From positions 1 through 64,000 of the forward strand of contig NZ_JAJUBC010000021.1 of the NCBI RefSeq assembly GCF_028683095.1: a stretch of DNA of 64,000 nucleotides. The letters are read 5' to 3'. Each line of letters begins with the position of its first letter. Within the stretch, counting starts at the first letter, position 1. The position numbers and the translations under genes were made by a program. Positions 1 through 8,507 of the stretch are shown here, piece after piece. The stretch is from Enterovibrio gelatinilyticus. Its GTDB lineage: Bacteria; Pseudomonadota; Gammaproteobacteria; Enterobacterales; Vibrionaceae. The notes under the pieces are model-generated. The model saw only the letters and a list, made by a program, of their open reading frames with translations. It was not told the origin of the DNA and made no database searches.

Positions 1-2
1 GA

Positions 3-34
3 CCCCCAAGAATTGGTTGTCCAACTATTGGGGG
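3..34. other. Nested inverted repeat at the window edge
   Basis: Outer arms CCCCCAA (3-9) and TTGGGGG (28-34) enclose inner arms TTGG (13-16) and CCAA (21-24). No T-run follows on the plus strand. It lies beyond the 3' end of the DUF3943 gene and may be that gene's terminator, but the window ends before a minus-strand T-run could be seen. Confidence 0.4.
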
Positions 35-82
35 GCAGTTCAGTAGTCGGCTTTGTGTTTATATCGATTGCGAAAATCAGGC

Positions 83-970
83 TTAGAATTTAAGGCTGAC
101 CTGCATACCAATAAACTGGCTGTCGTATGGCGCGCCCGCATCGGCAGCGAATCTTGCTGCGTCATGGTTGTTAAACCACGGGTCGTAGTTCATTCGAACG
201 TCGGTATCACCTTGCCACCAATCGGTCACCCAGTAGTGGATATGACCCACAGGGTTCAGGAAGAACAAGCTGACGCCACCTAGGGTGTCAGAACCCATCA
301 CTTCACCACCATCGGCTACGATCTCTTTCTCTGTCAGATACATCCATTCACCCACTGCTGCGCCAAATAGTGGCGTAACAATGATGTCTTGAATAGAAGG
401 GATTTCTGCAAAGCTTTCTACGCCATATTCCCAGAAAAAGGTCGACATGGTGAAGGAGTATAAGAACGACTCGAATTCAGTGAAGCCGGAGTGACGCGCT
501 GCGGTGTAGTAAACACCACCGAAGTACGGGTGCATCACGTAGTTCAGGTAGTGGTCATCTTTATCCCAGACTGGGCCTGCAGACACGTTATCCCACCATT
601 TTCCTGCAAGGTTACTGAAATCGCGATCTTCCGGTGTCCAGTTAGTCACGCTTTCTGGTAAAAACGTCATCAAGCCGACTGTCGCCACACTTAAACCCAA
701 GATGGTATAAGTTTGACCCATCAAGTAGTCCCAGTCTTTTTCTGGGGCAGTAGACAGATACTTTGGCAAACGATGAGCAGGAGATTCGTTAAAACGCATA
801 GCGCTATCTACTGGCTGATCTTGCGCATCGTTAAGAGCAAGGGAGTCAAAACCATAACTGTTCGAGTAGGAATAAGCTTGCTGCTCGAAGTTGATGGTTG
901 AAGCATCAAAAGCCAAGGCCGTTTGAGAGCAAAGCAAAGCGGCCGCAGCCAAGGTTGAGCGATAACGCAC
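83..970 (-). CDS. DUF3943 family exported protein
   Basis: A 295-residue protein that matches the DUF3943 family of gammaproteobacterial envelope proteins, whose function is not established. Seen: a signal peptide of about 20 residues (RSTLAAAALL core, cleavage near ALA-FDA), the family block around HPYFGGVYYTAAR, an FFWEYGVESF segment followed by PSIQDIIVTP, and a C terminus ending in Phe, as outer-membrane proteins often do. The frame opens earlier at a TTG, but a GTG at 970 has a GGGAG ribosome binding site seven bases upstream and gives a compact signal peptide, so I start there. It is transcribed away from the cinA-like gene. Family is fairly sure; location in the outer membrane is inference. 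Confidence 0.7.
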   Translation of the reverse strand: MRYRSTLAAAALLCSQTALAFDASTINFEQQAYSYSNSYGFDSLALNDAQDQPVDSAMRFNESPAHRLPKYLSTAPEKDWDYLMGQTYTILGLSVATVGLMTFLPESVTNWTPEDRDFSNLAGKWWDNVSAGPVWDKDDHYLNYVMHPYFGGVYYTAARHSGFTEFESFLYSFTMSTFFWEYGVESFAEIPSIQDIIVTPLFGAAVGEWMYLTEKEIVADGGEVMGSDTLGGVSLFFLNPVGHIHYWVTDWWQGDTDVRMNYDPWFNNHDAARFAADAGAPYDSQFIGMQVSLKF

Positions 971-1434
971 GTAGGATCTCCCACACAACAAAAAGCCAAA
1001 CCATTCAGCGTTGCCATGTAGCCGAGGTTTGGCGAGAAAAAGTGTTCAAAAATAACAGTGGTATTTGGTCGGTGTATGAGACACGTCCATGATAACCACG
1101 CTGAAGCATGGGAGTCATAACCGAAACAAAGTGCTAATTGTGAGGCACTCGCAATTAAGCCGCTAATCATAGCAACGTAAAGGGTCATATTTCCACCAAA
1201 AACTAGACATCCATCGCTATTTTAATAGTGGTGTGTCTAGAGTGTTCATGTTTAGTGCGAAGTGCGGCGAAAGCTTGGGCGGAAAAACGGGTGTTTTTCT
1301 TGGTGTGGCTGTCAACGATGTCTGTGATAAATACCCGTACTGAATCTGTTTAGCCGTCGTGAATATCGCTGGTTGCGATAGTGTTAAGTGTCTGTGCATA
1401 ATGGCTTTACACTATCGCTTATAAGGAGATATCA
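971..1434. other. Gene-free divergent region between DUF3943 and cinA-like genes
   Basis: About 460 bases holding the 5' regions of two divergent genes. The clear element is a strong hairpin at 1203-1240, listed separately. A minus-strand 126-residue frame (808-1188) opens behind GGTGG but runs far into the DUF3943 gene, and a 60-residue frame (1217-1399) lies beyond the hairpin; neither resembles a protein I know. I see no convincing sigma-70 promoter. Confidence 0.4.
1203..1240 (-). terminator. Strong hairpin with minus-strand T-run
   Basis: Arms CTAGACA (1203-1209) and TGTCTAG (1234-1240) continue, after a two-base bulge, into a ten-pair inner stem (1212-1221 with 1224-1233, two G-T wobbles) and a two-base loop. 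Read on the minus strand, TTTTT follows directly, as in an intrinsic terminator. No recognised minus-strand gene lies just upstream of it, so its transcript is unknown. Confidence 0.5.
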
Positions 1435-2685
1435 GTGGGACAGAGCAAACTTCGAGTCGCAATGCTAAGTACTGGCGAGGAAGTGCTACACGGTGATATC
1501 ACTGATACCAATGCAGCTTGGCTATCGAGACGTTGCTTTGAAGAAGGCTTTGCGCTGCATAGACGTGTCACTGTAGGTGATGCGGTTGATGATATCGCGA
1601 TTGAGCTAGTTAGATGCAGCCAAGTGTCAGACGTCGTGATTGTTAATGGCGGTTTAGGGCCAACCACGGATGATCTCACAACAGAAGCGATGGCAATGGC
1701 GATGGATGTCGATCTTGAGTTGAACAACCATTGGCTAACTGAATTAAAGGCACGGTTTGAAAAAAATGGTAATACCATGCCTAAAAGTAATATTAAGCAA
1801 GCCATGCTGCCTGAGGGTGCTGAGCTGGTGGATAACCCTGTAGGCAGTGCTTGTGGATTTTCAGCCACGCTTAACGATTGCTTGTTCTTCTTTACGCCAG
1901 GTGTGCCAAGTGAGTTCAAGCACATGTTTGACAACGAAATCGTACCTCGCCTTCAAACAGGCTTTCCAAACACGACCAAGCAAGAAATTCAGCGCTTATA
2001 TACCTTCGGCTTCTCCGAATCCCTCCTCAATGACAAACTAGAGCTTTTGTCGCTGCCGAATGAATTTGAGATCGGGTATCGTTCTTCACTGCCTTTTATC
2101 GAAGTGAAACTTTTTTCACCTCGCCAGCATAGTGACATCTCGCTGATCACTGACGCGATCCGCAATGTATTGGGCGATCGTTTGGTGGGGGATGGTCAAC
2201 CCATGTTGGAGTCGGTTGGCAATCTCCTAGAGCAGAGCAAGGTGACAATTTCCGTTGCGGAAAAATTCTCTGGCGGGTACTTGGCCAATTGGTTAAATCA
2301 AACAGAAGCTACGAAAGAAGCGTTTGTTCAAGGTTGGGTGCTGAGTGAATCTAGCCTAGTTGCTGAAGGCGATTACAATCCGTTAGCAGCGGTGCTCGCG
2401 ATGGCGACAGCATCTCGTGAGAATGCGGGTGTTGATATCGGTTTAGCCTGTGGGAATATGGAAGCGGGTCGTGTTGCACTTGGACTGTCTGCTGCTGATG
2501 GTGATTGGGGTATTGTCGTGAAGCCCCGTCGTTCTCAAAGCAATGAGAACTTCCGTTGTTACACTGCCACCATGCTGCTAGACATGTTGAGACGCTATCT
2601 ATGCGGATACGAGATGTTCCCCGATATCGCCTCTTTGGTGACTACAGAGTCGTTGCATATCCCTGTCGACAGTGAAGCTGAGTAA
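1435..2685 (+). CDS. CinA-like protein (YfaY type)
   Basis: A 416-residue two-domain protein of the CinA family. The N-terminal half is a MoCF/MoaB-like domain (LSTGEEVLHG near residue 11, VNGGLGPTTDD near 70), which in CinA acts on ADP-ribose or related nucleotides. The C-terminal half corresponds to the PncC NMN-deamidase domain, but the usual AESCTGG signature reads AEKFSGG, so the catalytic Ser is not in its usual place. E. coli YfaY is degenerate in the same way, which makes this a YfaY ortholog rather than an active deamidase. The start is GTG with AAGGAG seven bases upstream. It is a single gene ending in a strong terminator. Confidence 0.85.
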   Translation: MGQSKLRVAMLSTGEEVLHGDITDTNAAWLSRRCFEEGFALHRRVTVGDAVDDIAIELVRCSQVSDVVIVNGGLGPTTDDLTTEAMAMAMDVDLELNNHWLTELKARFEKNGNTMPKSNIKQAMLPEGAELVDNPVGSACGFSATLNDCLFFFTPGVPSEFKHMFDNEIVPRLQTGFPNTTKQEIQRLYTFGFSESLLNDKLELLSLPNEFEIGYRSSLPFIEVKLFSPRQHSDISLITDAIRNVLGDRLVGDGQPMLESVGNLLEQSKVTISVAEKFSGGYLANWLNQTEATKEAFVQGWVLSESSLVAEGDYNPLAAVLAMATASRENAGVDIGLACGNMEAGRVALGLSAADGDWGIVVKPRRSQSNENFRCYTATMLLDMLRRYLCGYEMFPDIASLVTTESLHIPVDSEAE

Positions 2686-2692
2686 ACATGAT

Positions 2693-2725
2693 AAAGACGC
2701 CTGATACAGTCAGGCGTCTTTCTAT
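2693..2725 (+). terminator. Intrinsic terminator of the cinA-like gene
   Basis: A perfect 12-pair stem (2693-2704 with 2710-2721) with a five-base loop ends in a short T-run. The left arm starts with AAA, so it could also act for glsA coming from the other side. Confidence 0.85.
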
Positions 2726-2770
2726 AATGATCTTTTAATCTCAACGTCAGTGGAAGATCTCAGCACTCAA

Positions 2771-2797
2771 GCAGCATCTTGAAGTTGCTTAGGTATA
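2771..2797. repeat. TATACC-type intergenic repeat, copy A
   Basis: GCATCTTGAAGTTGCTTAGG followed by TATA is one arm of a repeat seen twice more in this window (16015-16059 and 24707-24754). Read on the minus strand it begins TATACCTAAGCAACTTC, and its CCTAAG supplies the TAA stop codon of glsA. Confidence 0.55.
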
Positions 2798-3727
2798 CAG
2801 GTTTAGGTTTAGCTTTTTGGCCACATGCGCAATCATTCGTTGCGCTCTCACGCTGTTTCCTGATTCATCCAACGGGGGAGAAAACGCCGCGATACCGAGT
2901 TTTCCGGGCGCGACAGCGAGCACGCCACCGCCAACGCCACTTTTTCCCGGCAGCCCTACTTCAAATGCCCAATCACCTGAATAGTCATAGAGACCTTCCA
3001 TCGTCATTTCGGCAAGTACTGGAGCTACGTTTTGTGCCGCGATGATTTGTTCGCTCGATAGCGGATTCATGCCTCGGTTTGCAAGTGTCGCGCTCATCAC
3101 TGCGAGATCTTTACAAGTCACGAGTGTGGAGCATTGCCGTGTATAAACATCGCAGGCTTCCATGGGATCACAAAAACAGTTACCCGCCGCATACAAGAGC
3201 CATGCAATCCCTCTATTGTGAAAGTTGGTTGTTTGCTCTGATTCATTGATTTCATCGGAAAGCATGATTGAGGCAGCCGTCATCCGCCGTTGCATATCTA
3301 AAATGCGCGCCCATCGGTTTTCGGGGTCGGTGGCGTTAAGCAAACTGACACTAGCCATGGCACCCGCATTCACCAGAGGTGAAAGCGGTTTATCTTGGTG
3401 TTCACATAGCGCCATCACTGAATTGAAAGGAAGCCCTGTTGGCTCTGCGCCAATCTTCTCTCGCACTATTTCGGGGCCAACATCCTCCATGAGCAGTGCC
3501 AGTGTTGCGACCTTAGAGATAGATTCGATAGCAAAACCGTAGTCACTGTCACCCGCTTGATAGATCTCGCCATTTGCTGTGACAATCACTAAAGCGGCAA
3601 GATCCGATGGCACTGATGCAAGATACGGAATATAGCTGGCATTTTCGCCACCGGGTAATGTCTTAAATTGGCGATAGGTATCATCAACCAGTGACTGCAG
3701 TGTGTCTGGTGAAGGCATGATGTTCAT
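2789..3727 (-). CDS. glsA: Glutaminase (GlsA/YbaS type)
   Basis: Serine-dependent glutaminase of 312 residues, close to the family's usual 305-310. It hydrolyses glutamine to glutamate and ammonia in the cytoplasm. Seen: the beta-lactamase-like S-x-x-K catalytic motif in ESISKV (Ser69, Lys72), a VNAGAM block, and a C-terminal GKSGVGGGVLAV stretch typical of the family. It is the last gene of gadB-gadC-glsA: its ATG overlaps the gadC stop by four bases, so translation is probably coupled. The context indicates a role in acid resistance, where the ammonia neutralises protons and the glutamate feeds GadB. The stop codon lies inside an intergenic repeat. Confidence 0.93.
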   Translation of the reverse strand: MNIMPSPDTLQSLVDDTYRQFKTLPGGENASYIPYLASVPSDLAALVIVTANGEIYQAGDSDYGFAIESISKVATLALLMEDVGPEIVREKIGAEPTGLPFNSVMALCEHQDKPLSPLVNAGAMASVSLLNATDPENRWARILDMQRRMTAASIMLSDEINESEQTTNFHNRGIAWLLYAAGNCFCDPMEACDVYTRQCSTLVTCKDLAVMSATLANRGMNPLSSEQIIAAQNVAPVLAEMTMEGLYDYSGDWAFEVGLPGKSGVGGGVLAVAPGKLGIAAFSPPLDESGNSVRAQRMIAHVAKKLNLNLYT

Positions 3728-5271
3728 GATGCTGCCCCCTTGCCTTCGCGATGACTCTCCGTGACGCCTTCAGTGTGTTTATCGGAATCATTTTGCAGGC
3801 CGGGATGCACGCCTTCAATTTGCCATGTGAAAGGGGCAAAGTCAGAGTTCTCATCTCGCCAATGGGGTTTGCGAACGGCGTAGATCACAAAGGGAATGGC
3901 GATGAAAAACAGACTCAATCCAACCAAAATAGAAATGAACACGGTAGGGCTGCCAACGGCAATCTGACTAGGTGGAATGAAGCTGAATGCAAAGGCAATG
4001 GCGGATGCAGTAAAACCGACGCCTGCAAAGATGTATAACCCCGTTTTTCCTCCTGGCACATTGTAGGGGCGAGGACGGTTAGGTTGGCTAAATCGCAGGT
4101 AGATAGCGGCTGAAAACATCAGCATGTACAGCGTAAGATAAATAACGGCGGCAAGTTGACTGAGAATTTGATACGCCGCTTCGACCGAAGGTAAAACAAC
4201 AAAGGTCACCGCGAGAAAGCTCACGATGATCCCTTGAACCAAGAGTATGTGGATAGCCATGCCATTCTTGTTGGTCTGCTGCCAAAACCGCGGCATATAG
4301 CCCGCTTTCGCGACTTCCAGCAGGCCGGTCGAAGGCCCTGCGACCCATGTGACAATACCTGCCAATACACCAATAGCGAGACAGATAGCCATGATAGGGC
4401 CTAAAAAGCTCAGCCCGGCCCATCGGAACATATCGAAGTATGCGACTAATAGACTCTGTGTCAGGTTGATGTCAGCGCTCGGGATCACGAAGGCGATGGC
4501 CAGTGTGCCGAGAACGAAGATCACCACGGTTCCTAGCGCGGCAATACCAATTGCTATTGGGTATGAACGGGTTGGATTGTCGAGATCTTTAACGTGGATG
4601 GCGTTCATTTCCATACCGGCATAAAACAGAAAAATACTGGCGGCGAGTACAACGTTATTGAAATTTGAAAGATCTGGAATGACGTCTTTCCATTGCATCT
4701 CTATCTGAATTTTTTCACCACTGAGCAGGAAGGCAAACCCCAGTATGATGAGAATAATAGCAGGAACAATGGTGCCGATAATGCCACCCCATTTGGACAG
4801 TAATGTAAAAGCTGCTACGCCGCGAAAGGCAATAAAGGTCGCAAACCAATAGATAGCTAATACGATAGCGAGGACGAAGAATTTATTCTGTGAGAGAGCG
4901 GCATCAAAGGTTTGATCGGGTCCTATAAAGGCCAAAGAGACGGCTCCAAATGTCAGGGCAGTCGGGAACCAAACACACACTTGTACAAACAACAAGAACA
5001 TAGCCATGAAAGCCAGTTTGGGGCCAAAAGCTTCACCTATCCACCTGAAAATACCGCCTTTTTCTGGCCAGCCTGTTGCCAGTTCTGCGGCCACCAATGA
5101 AACAGGTATTAGGAAGAATACAGCGGCAAACACATAGAAAAAGACCGAGCTAAGACCGTACTCTGCCTCTGCAGGTAAACCTCGCAAACTGACAACCGCC
5201 ACAATGTTCATGATGGCGAATGTAACCACACTTATTTTGCCTGTGGCAGCAGCACTGCTTTTCTTATCCAT
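3724..5271 (-). CDS. gadC: Glutamate/GABA antiporter GadC
   Basis: Inner-membrane APC-superfamily antiporter of 515 residues (E. coli GadC has 511). It imports glutamate in exchange for the GABA made by GadB, which exports a proton equivalent per cycle. Seen: about twelve hydrophobic segments, the first with the family sequence VAVVSLRGLPAEAEYG, a GGIFRWIGEAFG stretch after the second segment, and a charged C-terminal tail. In E. coli GadC that tail is a pH-sensing plug; here it is about 45 residues with several His, Glu and Asp residues. It lies 84 bases after gadB across a hairpin and overlaps glsA by four bases. Confidence 0.93.
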   Translation of the reverse strand: MDKKSSAAATGKISVVTFAIMNIVAVVSLRGLPAEAEYGLSSVFFYVFAAVFFLIPVSLVAAELATGWPEKGGIFRWIGEAFGPKLAFMAMFLLFVQVCVWFPTALTFGAVSLAFIGPDQTFDAALSQNKFFVLAIVLAIYWFATFIAFRGVAAFTLLSKWGGIIGTIVPAIILIILGFAFLLSGEKIQIEMQWKDVIPDLSNFNNVVLAASIFLFYAGMEMNAIHVKDLDNPTRSYPIAIGIAALGTVVIFVLGTLAIAFVIPSADINLTQSLLVAYFDMFRWAGLSFLGPIMAICLAIGVLAGIVTWVAGPSTGLLEVAKAGYMPRFWQQTNKNGMAIHILLVQGIIVSFLAVTFVVLPSVEAAYQILSQLAAVIYLTLYMLMFSAAIYLRFSQPNRPRPYNVPGGKTGLYIFAGVGFTASAIAFAFSFIPPSQIAVGSPTVFISILVGLSLFFIAIPFVIYAVRKPHWRDENSDFAPFTWQIEGVHPGLQNDSDKHTEGVTESHREGKGAAS

Positions 5272-5290
5272 TTTTTAATCCTATGGAGTG

Positions 5291-5314
5291 AAGGCCACAC
5301 GAAACGGTGGCCTT
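5291..5314 (-). promoter_or_regulatory. Intercistronic hairpin between gadB and gadC
   Basis: Eight-pair stem AAGGCCAC (5291-5298) with GTGGCCTT (5307-5314) and an eight-base loop. No T-run follows on the minus strand, so it looks more like an mRNA-stability or processing hairpin than a terminator. Confidence 0.5.
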
Positions 5315-5355
5315 TGGACTAAATTGAACGATTTAACGCCCCCGTAAGTGCAGGA

Positions 5356-6735
5356 CTAACCGTGGTGGAATGAGGACGTTGTACTCGATTTTGCTTGTGG
5401 ATATTGCTTGAAGTACTCGAGGCATCGTTTGAGGTCTTCAAGCAGTAAGGCAACCATATCTTTGCTTACGCCATGGCGTATCATGATGCGCTGTATCACT
5501 GTGTCTTGGCGGTTACTTGGAAGCGGGTAGGAGGCAATTTGCCAACCGCGCATTCTCATGCGGTCTGAAAGGTCATAGAGTGTGAATCCCCAGTTTCCTT
5601 CTTTTAAGCTGTAGCTAAGGGCGGGTAGTCCGCCTCGTCCGTTATAGAACAGTTCGAAGGGGCCAAGTTTAGCGATTTCGTCAGCTAACCATTGAGCGGT
5701 GCTTAAACAAGACTCTTGGATTCCTTTGTACCCTTCAAAGCCTAAACGTAGAAAGTTGTAGTATTGCGCGACGATTTGACCGCCTGGGCGTGAGAAATTG
5801 AGTGCAAAGGTAGGCATGTTTCCGCCGAGGTAATCAACATTAAATACTAACTCATCGGGTAGATGTTTTTTGTCTCGCCATACCACCCACCCAACTCCGA
5901 GAGGCGCCAAACCGAATTTGTGGCCTGAACTGTTAATCGACACAACCCGTGGCAGTCGAAAGTCCCATTTCAATTCGGGAGAAACAAACGGAGCGATAAA
6001 GCCACCCGATGCACCGTCGACGTGGATAGGGATATCCAAGCCGGTTTTTGCTTGAAGCTCATCGAGTTTGTTTGAAATAACTTCTACGGGCTCATAAACG
6101 CAGGTATAGGTAACACCAAGAGTAGGTACGACACCGATTGTATTTTCATCAACGTATTGTGAGAGTTTGTCGGGATTCATTCCTACTTCGTCGCCATCGA
6201 GCGGTATTTCACGCATTTCAACATCAAAGTAGCGAGCGAATTTGTGCCAGCAGATTTGAACGGGGCCACAGACAATGTTGGGTTTGTCCGTCGCTAAGCC
6301 GAGCGCCTCGCGTTTTTTTCGCCAGTTCCACTTCATGGCAAGGCCACCCAACATGGCGGCTTCTGATGAGCCTGTGGTCGAACACCCCACGGTGGTTTCG
6401 CTTTCGGGGCTATTCCAAAGATTGGCAAGAATATGAACACAACGTGCTTCAATTTCCGCTGTTTGCGGGTATTCGTCTTTGTCGATCATGTTTTTGTCTA
6501 TGCAAGCATCCATTAATTCGTGGACACTTGGTTCCATCCATGTCGAGCAAAACGTGGCGAGATTCTGTCTGGCATTACCATCCATGAGCAATTCATCACG
6601 TAGCAGTTGTGCGATGAGTTCTGGCGGTTGACTTTGTGTGGGTAGAGCGTGTTTGGGGAGCTGAGTCTGAGAAAGGGCTTCTTCATATAGATCTTCTGTT
6701 TGAAGGTCGTTTCCTTTGGTGAAATGTAATCCCAT
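5356..6735 (-). CDS. gadB: Glutamate decarboxylase (GadB)
   Basis: PLP-dependent glutamate decarboxylase of 459 residues (E. coli GadA/B: 466). It converts glutamate to GABA and CO2, consuming a proton. Seen: [19 protein letters not shown] (cofactor Asp) and [12 protein letters not shown] with the PLP lysine near residue 273. The C terminus ends SSFHHG, keeping a His where E. coli GadB has the His that closes the active site at neutral pH. The frame opens 15 codons earlier, but the ATG at 6735 has an AGGAG site eight bases upstream and fits family length, so I use it. First gene of the acid-resistance operon. The start differs from E. coli over about 40 residues, the region that mediates acid-dependent membrane binding there. 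Confidence 0.93.
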   Translation of the reverse strand: MGLHFTKGNDLQTEDLYEEALSQTQLPKHALPTQSQPPELIAQLLRDELLMDGNARQNLATFCSTWMEPSVHELMDACIDKNMIDKDEYPQTAEIEARCVHILANLWNSPESETTVGCSTTGSSEAAMLGGLAMKWNWRKKREALGLATDKPNIVCGPVQICWHKFARYFDVEMREIPLDGDEVGMNPDKLSQYVDENTIGVVPTLGVTYTCVYEPVEVISNKLDELQAKTGLDIPIHVDGASGGFIAPFVSPELKWDFRLPRVVSINSSGHKFGLAPLGVGWVVWRDKKHLPDELVFNVDYLGGNMPTFALNFSRPGGQIVAQYYNFLRLGFEGYKGIQESCLSTAQWLADEIAKLGPFELFYNGRGGLPALSYSLKEGNWGFTLYDLSDRMRMRGWQIASYPLPSNRQDTVIQRIMIRHGVSKDMVALLLEDLKRCLEYFKQYPQAKSSTTSSFHHG

Positions 6736-6995
6736 ACATTGTCTCCTAGCGCGCCGCAAAAAAGTTGGGAATGAGAGCATTAATGATTAAAACTCATTGA
6801 GCTATCAGTATTGGAAAGACGACGGAAAAGAAGTGACCAATATATGAGATAGAATGCACTAACAATGAAAGTTTTTTGGACATCGAGCTTCTATGGTGCA
6901 GAAGATCGACAGCATGGGCAGATAAGAGGACAGATAAGAGGATTGATACGAAGAATATGAAGGTTTTATTGGGGGATTAGCGAGGAGTTATGTTG
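6736..6995 (-). promoter_or_regulatory. gadB upstream region with tandem 12-mer
   Basis: About 260 bases between gadB and the yfaE terminator. It holds two exact tandem copies of CAGATAAGAGGA (6919-6942), about 185-205 bases upstream of the gadB start. I do not see a match to the E. coli GAD box. The repeat may be a regulator site or just a small slippage duplication. Confidence 0.4.
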
Positions 6996-7035
6996 AAAAA
7001 AAAGCGCCGCAAAACCTGAGTCAGAGGTTAGCGGC
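6996..7035 (-). terminator. Terminator of nrdAB-yfaE
   Basis: Stem GCCGC (7006-7010) with GCGGC (7031-7035), extended by AACCT/AGGTT inside; eight T residues follow on the minus strand (6996-7003). The yfaE stop codon lies within the hairpin. Confidence 0.8.
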
Positions 7036-7311
7036 TTTTTTAGCTACAAAAGAAAGCTGGTAGTCGAATTCCAATTCTACGTTGCCAGTAGGTACCGAGC
7101 CACAAGTCAGGATTTCTCCCGCAGCGACATAGGCCATGGCATCTTGCTGAGTTACCGAACCGTTATCGAGTTTGCAGCGACAAGCACCACATACGCCGTT
7201 ACGGCATTGGAATTCAGGTTGAAGTCCTGATTGTTCGAGTTGGTCGAGCAGTGGCTGGTGGGTATTGCCCACCAGCAATTCGCCATTCACTTTGATAGTG
7301 ATTTGACTCAT
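7021..7311 (-). CDS. yfaE: 2Fe-2S ferredoxin YfaE, NrdB cofactor maintenance
   Basis: A 96-residue plant-type ferredoxin. In E. coli YfaE supplies electrons to regenerate the diferric-tyrosyl radical cofactor of NrdB. Seen: cluster cysteines Cys36, Cys41, Cys44 and Cys70 in the C-x4-C-x2-C...C pattern ([11 protein letters not shown], then LTCGSVP). Its ATG overlaps the nrdB stop by four bases, so it is the third gene of nrdA-nrdB-yfaE, the same order as in E. coli. The terminator overlaps its last codons. Confidence 0.93.
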   Translation of the reverse strand: MSQITIKVNGELLVGNTHQPLLDQLEQSGLQPEFQCRNGVCGACRCKLDNGSVTQQDAMAYVAAGEILTCGSVPTGNVELEFDYQLSFVAKKAANL

Positions 7312-8441
7312 AGTTCGAAGTCACCCAAATCATCGATATTCATGTCGTTATCAATTTGGCCGACAAGGTATGAACTGATTTCTGCTTCTTGTGGTGCCAC
7401 CTGAACATTGTCAGAAGACAACCATGCATTAATCCAAGGGATCGGGTTTTGAGACGCGTTTGAGTATGCAGGCTTCAGTCCAACCGCAGACATACGGAGG
7501 TTGGTAATATATTCCACATATTGGCAAAGAATATCCTTGTTCAAGCCGATCATCGAGCCGTCTTTAAACAGGTATTCTGCCCACTCTTTTTCTTGCTCAG
7601 CTGCTTCTTTAAATAAGTCGAAGCATTCTTGCTCGCACTCTTTCGCAATGTCTGCCATTTCTGGGTCGTCATCGCCACTGCGAAGGATATTCAGCATGTG
7701 CTGTGTGCTAGTTAGGTGCAATGATTCATCACGCGCAATCAATTTGATGATTTTTGCATTGCCTTCCATCAATTCGCGTTCTGCAAAGGCAAATGAACAC
7801 GCGAAACTCACATAGAAACGAATGGCTTCCAGTGCATTCACTGACATCAGGCAGACGTAGAGTTTCTTCTTAAGCTCACGTAGCGAAACCACGATGGTTT
7901 CACCGTTAATGGTGTGCTCACCTTCACCCAATCGATGGTAGTCGCTGGTGGCTTGAATCAAGTCATCGTAATACTTGGCAATGTCATTCGCACGCTTGAT
8001 GATTTGATCGTTGGCGACGATATCATCAAATACAACTGACGGGTTGTTGACGATATTACGGATGATATGAGTATAAGAACGAGAGTGAATGGTTTCAGAA
8101 AAAGACCAAGTCTCAATCCATGTTTCTAACTCAGGAATAGACACCAACGGAAGCAAGGCAACGTTTGGGCTGCGTCCTTGAATGGAATCCAACAGGGTTT
8201 GGTACTTCAAATTGCTGATGAAAATGTGCTTCTCATGTTCAGGCAACTTGTTGTAATCAATACGGTCTCCCGAGACATCGACTTCTTCAGGGCGCCAGAA
8301 AAACGAAAGTTGCTTTTCGATCAGTCGTTCGAAAATTTCATACTTCTGCTGGTCGTAGCGCGCTACGTTTACAGGCTGACCAAAGAACATAGGTTCTTTG
8401 AGTGCGTTATTGTTTGTTTTTGAAAAAGTGCTGTAAGCCAT
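7308..8441 (-). CDS. nrdB: Class Ia ribonucleotide reductase, beta subunit
   Basis: Radical-bearing beta subunit of aerobic ribonucleotide reductase, 377 residues (E. coli 376). Seen: the radical tyrosine in HSRSYTHI (Tyr123), diiron ligands in the conserved helices ([17 protein letters not shown]), and the C-terminal tail ending DLGDFEL, which in this family docks onto NrdA. It works as alpha2beta2 with NrdA to make dNDPs. It lies 66 bases after nrdA across a hairpin and overlaps yfaE by four bases. Confidence 0.97.
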   Translation of the reverse strand: MAYSTFSKTNNNALKEPMFFGQPVNVARYDQQKYEIFERLIEKQLSFFWRPEEVDVSGDRIDYNKLPEHEKHIFISNLKYQTLLDSIQGRSPNVALLPLVSIPELETWIETWSFSETIHSRSYTHIIRNIVNNPSVVFDDIVANDQIIKRANDIAKYYDDLIQATSDYHRLGEGEHTINGETIVVSLRELKKKLYVCLMSVNALEAIRFYVSFACSFAFAERELMEGNAKIIKLIARDESLHLTSTQHMLNILRSGDDDPEMADIAKECEQECFDLFKEAAEQEKEWAEYLFKDGSMIGLNKDILCQYVEYITNLRMSAVGLKPAYSNASQNPIPWINAWLSSDNVQVAPQEAEISSYLVGQIDNDMNIDDLGDFEL

Positions 8442-8477
8442 TGCCGTAAAGATACCGTGTAAAATGAAACCTTAAAG

Positions 8478-8495
8478 AGGGAGCTGATGCTCCCT
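8478..8495 (-). promoter_or_regulatory. Intercistronic hairpin between nrdA and nrdB
   Basis: AGGGAGC (8478-8484) pairs with GCTCCCT (8489-8495) around a four-base loop. There is no T-run, so it may stabilise mRNA or adjust the NrdA:NrdB ratio rather than terminate. Confidence 0.45.
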
Positions 8496-8507
8496 CCCAT
8501 TTAGATA

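Noticed and set aside
808-1188. 126-residue minus-strand frame with GGTGG upstream
   Set aside because: It overlaps the DUF3943 signal peptide region by more than 160 bases in another frame and its second half is a shadow of that gene.
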